A stretch of DNA of 36,480 nucleotides from an uncultured Pseudomonadota bacterium (GCA_937912125.1 CALDOK010000436.1:1-36480), one strand, 5' to 3'; counted from the stretch's first letter, positions 1 through 8,914 are shown. Made by a program: numbers and translations. Notes: generated from the sequence alone by a model not told the origin.

Positions 1-38
1 AAGCCAACGCCCGAGTACGCTTTCGAGGAGGTCAAGCC

Positions 39-2963
39 ATGTTCGGTTCCCATGCGCGACGCGCGCTCACTCTCGGACTCGCCGTGGCCCTGCTGGCACC
101 GGCCGCCTCCGCCTTCCCGACCATCGATGACGACGAGTTCTACGTCGGCAACTACAGCATCACCGGCAAGACGCTCAGCCCCGGCACCATCGAGCTGGAT
201 CTGACCGCCGACCTTTCGAACCTGGCCAGCGGCACCTTCTCGAGCATCACCGCGGAGCTGGTCGGCGGCTTGCCGCGCCGCGTGCGCGCCTCCGGCTCCC
301 TCTCGTACAGCAGCATCGACCCCTACGAGACCACGAGCACTGCCAAGGGCAGCGGCTTCACCCTCACCATCCCCCGCAGCCAGCTGCGCGCGACCCTGCG
401 CGCCCTGTCCACCGACGCCCTGGTCTGGGACCTCGATGGGCGCGAGACCACCATCTACCAAGACGGTGTGTTCCTCATGGACGACGACACACGAGATGTG
501 TACGTCCCCGGAGGCGATCCCGAGGTCGCCCTGTTCGACGCCTGGACCGACCTGCTGCTGGATCTGGACGTAGGCGACTTCGTCATCTTCCTCGACGGCG
601 ACCAGGACGAGCCGCTCTCGGCACCCAAGGACCCCTGGGAGGTCCTGGACATCTACGAAGACGACATCGGCATCTGGATGGCCTACGAGAACCGAGGGGA
701 TCTGGTGCCCGAGGACCTGGTGATCTCCGGCACCCTCACCGGCCAGGTCAGGGCCGGCGGCAGCGGGATGCACCAGAGCGTCTTCGAGTACAACCAGCTC
801 GACCAGACCTGCGAGCTCGACGAGCTCACCGGCGATCTGAACTGCGACTTCCAGGGACTGTACCTGGCCGAAGACGCCATCGCGCTGGACAGCGACACCT
901 TCCTCGATGGTGGGGTCAACGTGCAAGGCCTGGCTGCTGGCGTCGGCGTTCGGATGCGCGAAGGCGTCGTGGACGACGTCGGGGTGGACTTCACCTTCGA
1001 CTACGTGCTCGCCGTGGCCATGCAGGCCGCCTTCACAGGGTTCATCCCCACGGCCGAGACGGTCCTGTTCTCCATCCACATCCCCGTGGCCGAGACCAGC
1101 ATCGCCGGGGTGCCCCTCGAGATCGGGATCGACACGGACGTCATCCTGGGCGCAGAGGCCAACTTCTCCGGCGCCTCTGCGCTGGGCCTGGCCCAGACGG
1201 GCACCGTCGGTGTGTGCTTCGAGGCGGACATCGCCGGCGACGACATGGGCTACTCCGCCACCCCCGTGTTCGACGTGGAGCCCCTGCTGACCAGCCCGCC
1301 GACCCTGGCCAGCGACGCTGTGGCCAGCGCCAAGGTGTGGGCCGCCATCGAAGCCCAGGTCGAGCTCAACGGCGGCCTGGCCGGCGGCCCCAGCGCACGG
1401 CTGGCGGCCTTCGCCCAGCTCGACGTGGACCCCGCCGCCACCCCCTGGTGGGAACTCAGCGCCGGAGGCGAGGTCGAGGGCACCCTGGAGCTCGACCTGC
1501 TGGGGTTCGAGGTCGCGGCCCACACTTTTGGCCTGGACAGCGAGATCTTCGACGCCGCGAGCTCGAGCGGAGCGGCCTACGCTGGCGTCACCGGCCTGGC
1601 CTCGGGCGAAGAGGTGCGCTGGGCCGAGGACTACCACTACGGCGGGACCTACGGTGACTACGGCACCGGGCTGGTGCCCCTCGACGACGGCAGCATGCTG
1701 TTCTCGACCTGGAACCCAGCGGTGGTGGCCAAGGTGGACGCCGCCGGCCAGCTGCAGTGGGACAGCTATCTCTACGGTACCCAGCTGGGCGGGCTGGTGG
1801 GCTTCGACGGCGGCGTGCTCGCCATCGGCGACGTGGGGGACAGCCTCTGGATCGGTGAGCTCGATCTCGCGGGCAACGAGGTCCAGGCCCACCAGTGGAA
1901 CATCGGCACCTACTTCGGCATCGGCGGCGTGTTGGTGCTCGATGCGGGCCCCATCCCCAGCTTCCTGATCCGCGGCGAGATCTACACCGACAGCTACTGG
2001 CATCGGCCCTGGCTGGCCTACGTGACCTACGATCCGAGCGACACGGTGGATCCCCTCACCTTCCATTGGTCGCGCACCTACGACAGCCAGAGCACCTACG
2101 GGCCCTACCCTGACACCTTCAACACCCTGCTGTACGACGACGGCGACATCTACGTCGGAGGCGTCACCACGGCGGGCCAGCCCGAAGGGACCATCTCCTA
2201 CAACGCCCTGCTGATGCGCTTGGACGCAGCCGGAGACCAGGTCTGGGCCAAGGCTGTCCGCGACGGTGGCGACAGCATCCACGCGGTGGCCATGGGCGAG
2301 GACGGGATGCTCCTCACCGCGGGGGCCGTGTCCGTGGGGGTCGCGGCCATCCACTACTCCCACTCGTTCTGGTTCGGCCGTTGGTTTGCCGACGGCAGCT
2401 ACTACAACGGCACCACGCTGTCCGAGGACCTCTGGTGGGAGTCCTACCCCGACACATCAGGCTACCCCAGCTACACCACCGCAGGCGCCAGCATCTACGA
2501 CACCCCCACCGCGCTCATGTCCCTGGCCGACGGCGGCTTCGCGGCCATCGGCTACAGCGGCCTGTCCAACCCCGTGGGCTGGATCATGTCGCTGGACTCC
2601 TCCATGAACGTCCGGTGGCTCTCCACCCTCGAGGGCAACGGCCACACCACTCCTGTCTACCTCGCCGACACCGGCGACGGGCTCGCCGTGCTGGCCAACA
2701 CCACGGCGCCAGCGGCCTCAGGCTACGGTGGCTGGGCTTGGGACACCATGCTGCTCAAGTTCCCCTACGACGGCATCCTGGCCTTCGACCCCGCCACGGG
2801 CATGAACACGCGCTACACCAAGCCCGACATGGTCCCGCCCCCCTCGGATGGAACCCTGGTGGACCTGACCTACCTGATCAGCGACACGGTGCCGGTCCAC
2901 GGGGCCAGCACGGTCACCTTCTCCCCAGCGGGCCTGTCCAGCTGGACCCTGGATCCCTGGTAG
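39..2963 (+). CDS. Large secreted protein with a beta-propeller-like C-terminal half
   Basis: This 974-residue exported protein is of unknown function. Residues 1-25 form a signal peptide (basic start, Leu/Ala-rich core, ASA cleavage site). Residues 26 to about 510 are Gly/Asp/Thr-rich, look beta-rich and contain no motif I recognise. Residues from about 530 to 900 carry repeating blocks of the kind KVDAAGQLQW, RLDAAGDQVWAK and SLDSSMNVRW, each with a preceding GG-hydrophobic strand. That pattern is seen in cell-surface propeller repeats that report a running value against a described object. The start is set by an AGGAGG Shine-Dalgarno about 8 bases upstream of the ATG. A hairpin follows the stop. 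It could be an extracellular or periplasmic binding protein; the fold is inferred from the repeat pattern only. Confidence 0.75.
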   Translation: MFGSHARRALTLGLAVALLAPAASAFPTIDDDEFYVGNYSITGKTLSPGTIELDLTADLSNLASGTFSSITAELVGGLPRRVRASGSLSYSSIDPYETTSTAKGSGFTLTIPRSQLRATLRALSTDALVWDLDGRETTIYQDGVFLMDDDTRDVYVPGGDPEVALFDAWTDLLLDLDVGDFVIFLDGDQDEPLSAPKDPWEVLDIYEDDIGIWMAYENRGDLVPEDLVISGTLTGQVRAGGSGMHQSVFEYNQLDQTCELDELTGDLNCDFQGLYLAEDAIALDSDTFLDGGVNVQGLAAGVGVRMREGVVDDVGVDFTFDYVLAVAMQAAFTGFIPTAETVLFSIHIPVAETSIAGVPLEIGIDTDVILGAEANFSGASALGLAQTGTVGVCFEADIAGDDMGYSATPVFDVEPLLTSPPTLASDAVASAKVWAAIEAQVELNGGLAGGPSARLAAFAQLDVDPAATPWWELSAGGEVEGTLELDLLGFEVAAHTFGLDSEIFDAASSSGAAYAGVTGLASGEEVRWAEDYHYGGTYGDYGTGLVPLDDGSMLFSTWNPAVVAKVDAAGQLQWDSYLYGTQLGGLVGFDGGVLAIGDVGDSLWIGELDLAGNEVQAHQWNIGTYFGIGGVLVLDAGPIPSFLIRGEIYTDSYWHRPWLAYVTYDPSDTVDPLTFHWSRTYDSQSTYGPYPDTFNTLLYDDGDIYVGGVTTAGQPEGTISYNALLMRLDAAGDQVWAKAVRDGGDSIHAVAMGEDGMLLTAGAVSVGVAAIHYSHSFWFGRWFADGSYYNGTTLSEDLWWESYPDTSGYPSYTTAGASIYDTPTALMSLADGGFAAIGYSGLSNPVGWIMSLDSSMNVRWLSTLEGNGHTTPVYLADTGDGLAVLANTTAPAASGYGGWAWDTMLLKFPYDGILAFDPATGMNTRYTKPDMVPPPSDGTLVDLTYLISDTVPVHGASTVTFSPAGLSSWTLDPW

Positions 2964-2986
2964 CAGGGGTCCCGCCGCCACAGGCT

Positions 2987-3004
2987 CGTGGGCTATGACC
3001 CACG
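2987..3004 (+). terminator. Hairpin after the 974-residue gene
   Basis: A perfect 6-bp stem (CGTGGG/CCCACG) with a 6-base loop lies 23 bases after the stop codon. There is no U-run, so intrinsic termination is only possible. High-GC genomes often have such hairpins without a T-tract. Confidence 0.35.
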
Positions 3005-3117
3005 TCTCGGCCAGATACCGGAGCTGCGAGCTTGATCGGTGATTCGATCTCCGGCCATGCGAGGTCAGTCCTTCCCACCACACCCGATGCAGACGGACGG
3101 CACGACCTTCTGTTGTT

Positions 3118-3133
3118 GTCACCCCGAGGTGAC
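3118..3133 (+). promoter_or_regulatory. Short inverted repeat just upstream of the lipoprotein start
   Basis: GTCACC-CCGA-GGTGAC is a perfect 6-bp inverted repeat with a 4-base loop. It ends 14 bases before the ATG at 3148. It sits where a Shine-Dalgarno would be expected and no good one is visible. It may be a translational hairpin or a protein-binding half-site pair; neither is proven. Confidence 0.3.
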
Positions 3134-3147
3134 GCTACCCTCCGTGC

Positions 3148-3948
3148 ATGCGTTTCCACCGACACCCCCAATTCGCCGCCGTCATCCCCATCATCGTTCT
3201 CGGCGTCGCCTGCGTTCTCGAGGCTCGGGACACCGAACTGCCCGCTGACACCGAGCCGCCCGCCGACACCGAGAGCCCCACGGATTCGACCGATCTCCCG
3301 GCACTGGCCGAGCAGATCTACATGGCGATCAACATGCCGCAGCAGCTGCCGCTGCTGACCTACGGCCTCAGCCACTACGCGGCAGAGGGATGTCCCGTGG
3401 TCACCCAGAGCGATGACGTGGTGCTCCTCACCGGGGATTGCAGCTGGTCCCAGGGCGAGCTGCAGGGCAGCGTGAGCTTCACCGCGACCAGCGTCACCTG
3501 GAATGACTGGTCGATGTCCTTCGGTGACGGAACGGTCGTCGCGGTGAGCGGCGAGCAGCAGCTGGGAGAAACGGGGAGCCTGACCAGCGACATGGTCGTC
3601 GTCGCGAATGTGTTGGCCGTGCCCATCCTACCCAGCGGCAGCGGCACCTACACCTACGCGGACTACGTCGTCACGGACTGGATGGCGTACCTGGGGGATC
3701 CGGAGTCGGAGGGAGACGCCTCCGACCTGCTGGGAACGATGGAGATCGAAGGCCTCGACAGCTTCAACGTGAACGGCACCTTCACCGAGGCCGGGCAGTG
3801 CGACGCATACCTGGACTCGTTGAACCTGAACGTCGATGGGCTGAAGCTGATGCTCGGCTACACCGTGACCCCAGATCCGTGCGATGCGTGCGTGGACTGG
3901 GACAACAACGGGTCCGAAGCCGGCAGCTTCTGCCTGGGCGGGCCATAG
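3148..3948 (+). CDS. Putative lipoprotein of unknown function
   Basis: This is a 266-residue protein. The N-terminal hydrophobic segment ends in LGVAC (Cys22), a loose lipobox. It is followed by a low-complexity tether with repeated PADTE-type units (residues about 30-52), as is common for surface lipoproteins that must reach away from the membrane. The rest is Thr/Ser/Gly-rich and beta-like, with paired cysteines near residues 85-95 and a C-terminal cluster (CDAC, later C) that could form disulfides. No enzyme motif is visible. No clear Shine-Dalgarno precedes the ATG, and a 16-base inverted repeat lies there instead. It is probably monocistronic, since the next gene converges on it. Confidence 0.7.
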   Translation: MRFHRHPQFAAVIPIIVLGVACVLEARDTELPADTEPPADTESPTDSTDLPALAEQIYMAINMPQQLPLLTYGLSHYAAEGCPVVTQSDDVVLLTGDCSWSQGELQGSVSFTATSVTWNDWSMSFGDGTVVAVSGEQQLGETGSLTSDMVVVANVLAVPILPSGSGTYTYADYVVTDWMAYLGDPESEGDASDLLGTMEIEGLDSFNVNGTFTEAGQCDAYLDSLNLNVDGLKLMLGYTVTPDPCDACVDWDNNGSEAGSFCLGGP

Positions 3949-3968
3949 GGCCTGGTCCGGGACAGGCC
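3949..3968 (+). terminator. Hairpin immediately after the lipoprotein stop
   Basis: GGCCTG/CAGGCC forms a 6-bp stem with an 8-base loop directly after the TAG at 3946-3948, in the gap between two convergent genes. No U-tract follows, so its role as a terminator is uncertain. Confidence 0.3.
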
Positions 3969-4010
3969 TCGAAGACCAGGACGGACAGCGCGCCGGCCAC
4001 CGCCGGAGCC

Positions 4011-4886
4011 TCAGCCACGCTCTCCAGGATCCTCGACGGCCCGGCCCTCGTGCCCGCGGCGAGGGGGCCGCTCGAAGCTCAGAGGTCCCAGCAGGCCCTG
4101 GCGGATCTCACGGATCAGCAGCTCGGAGGCCTTCTGGTAGTCCACAAGCCCCCCCGTGCGCACACAGGCGCGGCGGGCTGCGATGGCGTCGATGATGCCC
4201 TGGGGGGTCGGCGGAAGCTCGGCCAGCTTGTAGCGGGCGGCCAAGGCCTTGGGGTAGTCCTCCGCCAACCACTGGGCTGCGTACATGGCCAGGTCCTGGT
4301 AGTTCACCGCGGTGTCGGGGATGGCCCCGCTGATGGCGAGTCGGAAGCCGCAGGCGGGCGGGGAGAGCTTGGGCCACAGGATGCCGGGGGTGTCCAACAG
4401 GGCGAAGCCGCCCCCCAGCTTGACCCGCTGCTGGATGCGGGTGACCGCCGGCTTGTTGGCCGTGCGCGCGATGCTGCGGCCGGCCAGGCTGTTGATCAGG
4501 GTGGACTTGCCGGCGTTGGGCACGCCCACGATCATGGCGGTGAAGGTGCGGCTGGGATCGTTGGCCTTGGGCAGCACAGCCCGCGCCTCGATGAGCAGCT
4601 TGTGTACCGGGCCGGCCTGGGACCTGTCATGCCCCAAGGCCCGGACGCCAGGCTTCTCGCGCAGGTAGTCCAGCCAAGCAGCGGTGATCCGGGGGTCGGC
4701 CAGATCCTGCTTGTTGAGGATCTTGACGCAGGGGATGTCGCCCCGCAGGCTGGCGACCAGCGGGTTCTCACTGCTGTCGGGCAGGCGAGCGTCCAGGACC
4801 TCGAAGATCAGGTCGGCCTTTCGCATGGCCTTGCGGATCTCGCGGATCGCGGAGTTCATGTGCCCGGGAAACCAGTTGATGGCCAT
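4011..4886 (-). CDS. rbgA: Ribosome-biogenesis GTPase, RbgA/YlqF type (circularly permuted)
   Basis: This is a 291-residue cytoplasmic GTPase that in other bacteria acts in late assembly of the 50S subunit. The permuted motif order is visible: G4 NKQD at residues 58-61, then the P-loop GVPNAGKST at 121-129, then G3 DTPG at 165-168. The N-terminal INWFPGHM is the family signature. The open frame continues upstream to 5342, but MAINWFPGHM fits the family start and gives the usual length (B. subtilis YlqF is 282 residues), so I start at 4886. The C-terminal helical domain is complete enough to be functional. It is divergent from the AttH-like gene across a 108-base gap. Confidence 0.9.
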   Translation of the reverse strand: MAINWFPGHMNSAIREIRKAMRKADLIFEVLDARLPDSSENPLVASLRGDIPCVKILNKQDLADPRITAAWLDYLREKPGVRALGHDRSQAGPVHKLLIEARAVLPKANDPSRTFTAMIVGVPNAGKSTLINSLAGRSIARTANKPAVTRIQQRVKLGGGFALLDTPGILWPKLSPPACGFRLAISGAIPDTAVNYQDLAMYAAQWLAEDYPKALAARYKLAELPPTPQGIIDAIAARRACVRTGGLVDYQKASELLIREIRQGLLGPLSFERPPRRGHEGRAVEDPGERG

Positions 4887-4994
4887 CTCACCCTCGCTGC
4901 GCGGGGGCTCGCCGTAACGCGCTTCCACCCAAGGATGCCGACTTCGCGCGGGATCGGTGGAGACTCCCGGCTCTGCTGCAGGTAGGATGACGCC

Positions 4995-5969
4995 ATGCAC
5001 TGGCCCTACGAAACCGTCGTCGCACTGGAACAACCCGGCATCTACGAGAGCCACTACCTCAAGGCCAACAGCCCTGATGGGCAGCGGGCGTTCTGGATCA
5101 AGCACACGCTCTTTCGACCGCTGCAGGGCCCTAGCTGCGCCGAGCTGTGGTTCGTGTGGTTCGCCCGCGGTACCCCCCCACGGGTCTGCCGCACGGACGT
5201 CCCCTGGGAGCGGCTGACGCTGGGCAAAGGACCCAACATCGACGCCGGCGCCGCCTTCATGGACCCACACCAGGCGCGAGGGGAGCTGGGGGGCGCCCGC
5301 TGGCAGCTCCGGTTGACCGGCCACGGTCCTCCCCTGCGCCACCTGGGCTGGGGGCCCTTGTACACCCTGGGCTTCCCCAAGAAGAAGATCCTCACCCCCG
5401 CCCCCGGCCTAAGCTTCGAGGGCGTGGTGCACCTGGACGGTCAGGCCCACGCCGTCTGCGACTGGACGGGCCTGCGGGGCCACAACTGGGGCACGGAGCA
5501 CGCCCACAGCTACGCCTACGGCAACTGCAACCTCTGGGACGACGGCGTACCCCGCGCCCTGGACGGCTTCACGGTGCGCATCAAGCTGGGCGGGCGGCCC
5601 TCCCCTCCCTTGAGCGCCCTCTGCGTGCGGGCGCCCGAAGGGGACCGGGAGCTGACCCGACCGTGGCAGTGGCTGAGGCACGGCCGCATCGAGCCCACGG
5701 CCTGGCACCTGCGCCGACCGACCACCCACCTGGCCATGGGCTGCAGCGCCCAGGACATGGTGGGCCTGCGCTACAACCAGCCCAAGGGCGGTGAGCAGTA
5801 CTGCTACAATACCAAGTTCGCCCAGGTCTCCCTGCGGCTGGGCGAGCGCCTGCTGAGCTCTCGCTGCGGTGAGCTGGAGACCTTCTTCCCCGCGCCCCTG
5901 CCCGATATCCCTCTGCACCCGCCGGCGAACTGGAGCGCGCGGGACGGGGTGTACGACAGCGGGGCCTGA
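4995..5969 (+). CDS. AttH/CrtC-type lipocalin-like protein
   Basis: This is a 324-residue protein without a signal peptide. The most diagnostic stretch is GLRGHNWGTEHAHSYAYGN (residues about 160-178), which resembles the HNWG core of the hydroxyneurosporene dehydratase (CrtC)/AttH/tocopherol-cyclase-like double beta-barrel fold. The rest is Trp- and Gly-rich and beta-like. Members of the fold bind or transform hydrophobic substrates, but the actual substrate cannot be inferred because no carotenoid genes are nearby. An AGGA Shine-Dalgarno lies 8 bases before the ATG. The gene ends six bases from the convergent lipoprotein gene. Confidence 0.65.
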   Translation: MHWPYETVVALEQPGIYESHYLKANSPDGQRAFWIKHTLFRPLQGPSCAELWFVWFARGTPPRVCRTDVPWERLTLGKGPNIDAGAAFMDPHQARGELGGARWQLRLTGHGPPLRHLGWGPLYTLGFPKKKILTPAPGLSFEGVVHLDGQAHAVCDWTGLRGHNWGTEHAHSYAYGNCNLWDDGVPRALDGFTVRIKLGGRPSPPLSALCVRAPEGDRELTRPWQWLRHGRIEPTAWHLRRPTTHLAMGCSAQDMVGLRYNQPKGGEQYCYNTKFAQVSLRLGERLLSSRCGELETFFPAPLPDIPLHPPANWSARDGVYDSGA

Positions 5970-5975
5970 CTGAGC

Positions 5976-6482
5976 CTACTGCACCTTGATGGGGATGCGG
6001 GGCAGCATGGGCTCGAGCTGATCCTTCACGGTCCAGGTGCAGCGGCCCTCGTGGCAGCCGCAGGCCTCGACCGCACCGAAGCAGGGCAGGATCTCGCAGG
6101 TGGTCATCACATCGCCCTTCTTGGCCGCAGGCAGGCAGACCTCCTGAGAACACCCGGCCCGGCCGCAGTCGGCATCGACGCTGCACTCGCCATCGACCTC
6201 GGCACCCTCGAGGCGATCGTGGCAGTGGTCGTAGAGCATCTGGGGCGTGGGGCCATCCACAGGCAGATCAGCTGGCGGGGCCTCAGATGGCTGGAGCTCC
6301 CCATCCTGGGCCTCGGCAACGACAGGGGCATCGACGGGCTCGGCGGCCACCGCTTGCTCGGCGGCGGCGTGGACGGTGGCCTGCCCCTCGAACGCCGCCT
6401 CGGGGGCGTTGGTGACGTCCTGGTGGGCGTTGCAGGCGGACAGGAGGATCAGCGCGGCGGCAAAGACAGCGGGGCGGCTCAT
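5976..6482 (-). CDS. Cys-rich lipoprotein
   Basis: This is a 168-residue protein. A short signal with lipobox LSAC (Cys17) makes it a probable lipoprotein. An acidic, Ala/Pro/Glu-rich tether of about 75 residues follows. The last 70 residues hold a compact cluster of ten cysteines (CHDR, GEC, DADCGRAGC, VC, TTC, LPC, ACGC, RC). It resembles the small eight-cysteine-cluster domains frequent in Myxococcota lipoproteins, which are disulfide-rich and of unknown role. A GGAG Shine-Dalgarno precedes the ATG. It lies 40 bases downstream of the PilZ/J-like gene on the same strand, so it may be its distal operon partner. Confidence 0.7.
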   Translation of the reverse strand: MSRPAVFAAALILLSACNAHQDVTNAPEAAFEGQATVHAAAEQAVAAEPVDAPVVAEAQDGELQPSEAPPADLPVDGPTPQMLYDHCHDRLEGAEVDGECSVDADCGRAGCSQEVCLPAAKKGDVMTTCEILPCFGAVEACGCHEGRCTWTVKDQLEPMLPRIPIKVQ

Positions 6483-6522
6483 GGGAGCTCCGAGAAGAAG
6501 GGATGTGCCAAGGGAGATGAAG

Positions 6523-8232
6523 TCACATGCCCCGCGAGCGGTTGTAGCCGTCGCGGTAGGCGCCGTTGTTCGGCTGCAGCTCGACGGCCTTGCCCCAGCA
6601 GTCCTGGGCAGCGCGAGCGTCGTTCTTGAGGACGGCCATCTCGCCCTTCTTGGCGAGGATCTCGGCCGAGGCGTTGATCATGTCCTTCTCGATCAACTCC
6701 TGGCGCAGGGTGCGGCGCTGGCGCTCGTCGGAGAGGACCTCGTAGGCCTCTTGGACCTTGGCCAGGATGACCTCGACCTGCTGGACCATCTCGGGCGGCA
6801 GGTGCTCGTAGTCGCGCCCGGAGAACTCGGCCTTGACGCGGGCGAGGGCCTTGTCGATCTCGGGCTGGATGCAGATCCAGTGGACCTCGAGGATGTCGAA
6901 GAGGCTGCCCTTGGTGAGCTGCTTGGTCTTCTGGTTGATGCGATTCCCCACCCGGGTGATGTAGCGATCAGCGGTCTCCATGGTGCGGAATTCCAGGAAG
7001 CCCATCTCGTTGAGCGCCCAGACCACCGCCGAGGTGTCCGTGCGGCTGAGGTTCGAGACGGAGAACAGCTCCCGCAGGCGCCAGGAGTTGCTGGCCATGA
7101 TCTCGAGGAACTTGCGCTCGGTAGCCTTGAAGTTGATCTCGGCGGCCGCGTCGGCCACGCCGTCGGTGAAGTAGACATAGCGGTCCATGTTGGGCCGATG
7201 GGCGTCGGCGATGATCTCCATGGAGAGCTGGCGGCTGTAGTTGAGCAGGGCGCGGAACAGGATGGAGGGCACGTTCAGCGGCGGCGTGACGAAGCGCTCA
7301 GGTAGGCTGTCGAGGGGGAAGAAGGCCCACACGCCCTGGTCGATGCGCATGATCTTCTGCAGGTGCAGTTCGACCTGCTTCTGCAGCGCCATGACCAGCT
7401 GGGGGAAGTTGAGGCAGCCCAGCTGGATCAGCGCTTCGCCCTGCCGAATGCTCTGCTTCTCCATGATCACGAGGCTCTGCTTGAGCTGGGCCTTGTCGAC
7501 CTTACCAGCGCGGTACAGCAGCACGCCCAACACAGAGCGCTGGTCGATGGGCTCGAGGCGGAAGCCAACGGGGCCGCCACGTTCCCAGAGCCCGAAGCGC
7601 CGGACGCCGTCTTCTCCGAACACCACCAACAAGCCGGTGGAGCGATGCAAGGCCAGCTGGACCAACGCGTCGCGCAGCGAGCGATCGCCCAGCGCCCCAT
7701 CGAACACAGGCTCGAGCTCGGAGACCTCGGGGATGACGAAGCCTCGCTCCCCGGGCTTGACGCTGGTGACCACCGCGGCTTCGGCATGGCCCGCGCCGGC
7801 GGTGGGGCGCTCGGCCAGCTCACGGCGCAGGGCCCGCAGCTCATCCTGAGCCTGCTGCTGAGCGGCGCTCACCGCCTGCAGGACCGCCTGTTCCATGAGA
7901 TCGCGGGGTACGTGCTGACCCGAGTCCAGCAGGTACTGGCTGACCTGCTCGACGATCGCCAAGAGCTGATCGACGCCCTTGGTCACCTCGTCGGGCATAG
8001 CGGGGATCTTGAGGTAGGTGGAGCCGTCGGCGCCGCGGCTGACGACCTGGGTGGGGATAGGCCCCAGGCGCCCGACGATGGGCAGCACCAGATCGACGCG
8101 CAGGTTTGGGGCTGCCTCGCCTTCGAGATCCTCTGGTCGCAGCGCCATGGCGCCGGACTTCAGCTCACGCCGCCACACCCCCAAAAACTCGGGGATGCTC
8201 TCGAAGCGCCTGGTCGCTTGCCGTACCGCCAT
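6523..8232 (-). CDS. PilZ-like / DUF4388 (PATAN) / J-like domain protein
   Basis: This is a 569-residue cytoplasmic multidomain protein. Residues 8-78 look like a PilZ-type beta-barrel. Residues 85-145 are helical and coiled-coil-like. Residues 172-345 match the DUF4388/PATAN pattern (GxLxDxSLRDALVQLALHRSTGLLVV). Residues 443-512 resemble a DnaJ domain: LFDILEV as helix I, then an amphipathic helix II, and AYEVLSDERQRRTLR as the helix III-IV end. The HPD tripeptide needed to stimulate Hsp70 is absent; the loop reads EHLPPE. A TPR-like pair follows (515-560). PATAN proteins are common in bacterial signalling and gliding systems. A GGAGG Shine-Dalgarno supports the start. The Hsp70-PilZ gene is on the same strand just beyond efp, which suggests a functional link. 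Confidence 0.75.
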   Translation of the reverse strand: MAVRQATRRFESIPEFLGVWRRELKSGAMALRPEDLEGEAAPNLRVDLVLPIVGRLGPIPTQVVSRGADGSTYLKIPAMPDEVTKGVDQLLAIVEQVSQYLLDSGQHVPRDLMEQAVLQAVSAAQQQAQDELRALRRELAERPTAGAGHAEAAVVTSVKPGERGFVIPEVSELEPVFDGALGDRSLRDALVQLALHRSTGLLVVFGEDGVRRFGLWERGGPVGFRLEPIDQRSVLGVLLYRAGKVDKAQLKQSLVIMEKQSIRQGEALIQLGCLNFPQLVMALQKQVELHLQKIMRIDQGVWAFFPLDSLPERFVTPPLNVPSILFRALLNYSRQLSMEIIADAHRPNMDRYVYFTDGVADAAAEINFKATERKFLEIMASNSWRLRELFSVSNLSRTDTSAVVWALNEMGFLEFRTMETADRYITRVGNRINQKTKQLTKGSLFDILEVHWICIQPEIDKALARVKAEFSGRDYEHLPPEMVQQVEVILAKVQEAYEVLSDERQRRTLRQELIEKDMINASAEILAKKGEMAVLKNDARAAQDCWGKAVELQPNNGAYRDGYNRSRGM

Positions 8233-8277
8233 GTCACTCGCCTCCGACGAGACAGGATAACTGATCCCGAGCGGGAA

Positions 8278-8306
8278 ATGGCACCCTCCCCCGGAGCCGT
8301 GATACT
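8278..8306 (+). promoter_or_regulatory. Candidate housekeeping promoter for efp
   Basis: ATGGCA (8278-8283) and GATACT (8301-8306) are 17 bases apart, each matching 4 of 6 positions of the sigma-70 consensus. A transcript would start near 8313 and leave a leader of about 30 bases. It lies in the divergent gap with the PilZ/J-like gene. Confidence 0.35.
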
Positions 8307-8344
8307 CGGGCCTCCACTCGCAACCCTCCCCTAGTGAGATTCCC

Positions 8345-8914
8345 GTGGCTACCTACGACACCTCCGACTTCCGCAACGGCCTCAAGGTCGAGATCGACGG
8401 CGATCCCTACGCCATCACCTGGTTCCAGTTCGTGAAGCCCGGCAAGGGCAACGCCTTCACCCGCACCAAGCTCAAGAACATGCTCACAGGCAGCGTCATC
8501 GAACGCACCTACCGCACCGGCGAGAAGCTCACGATCGCCGAGGTGGAAGAGCAGAACATGCAGTACATGTACAACGACGGTGAAGACTACTTCTTCATGA
8601 ACACCGAGACCTACGAGCAGCTGGGAATCGCCGCCGGGGGCATCGCTGACGAGGCCAAGTACCTCACCGAGAACCTCGAGATCATGGTCTTGTTCTTCAA
8701 GGGGCGTCCGGTCAGCATCACGCTGCCCAACTTCATCGAGAGCGAGATCGTGTACTGCGAGCCCGGCGTCAAGGGCAACACCGCCACCGGCGCCACCAAG
8801 CCCGCCGAGCTGGCCTGCGGCGCCAACGTGAACGTGCCCCTGTTCGTCGAGCAAGGCGAGATCATCAGGGTCGATACGCGCACCGGCGACTACGTCTCCC
8901 GCATCAAGGTCTAG
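8345..8914 (+). CDS. efp: Translation elongation factor P
   Basis: EF-P (189 residues) binds stalled ribosomes between the P and E sites and helps form peptide bonds at proline runs. All three beta-barrel domains are present. The conserved loop KPGKGNAF places the modifiable lysine at Lys34, the residue that receives beta-lysyl-lysine in the EpmA pathway. The C-terminal domain ends normally with GDYVSRIKV, as in the E. coli type. The start codon is GTG with only a weak Shine-Dalgarno (GTGAG). No EpmA/EpmB genes are in the window. The gene is inserted, in opposite orientation, between two chaperone-like genes on the minus strand. Confidence 0.96.
   Translation: MATYDTSDFRNGLKVEIDGDPYAITWFQFVKPGKGNAFTRTKLKNMLTGSVIERTYRTGEKLTIAEVEEQNMQYMYNDGEDYFFMNTETYEQLGIAAGGIADEAKYLTENLEIMVLFFKGRPVSITLPNFIESEIVYCEPGVKGNTATGATKPAELACGANVNVPLFVEQGEIIRVDTRTGDYVSRIKV

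Noticed and set aside
3798..4985. A 395-codon open frame on the plus strand
   Set aside because: It is antisense to the RbgA/YlqF GTPase, whose motifs are unmistakable.
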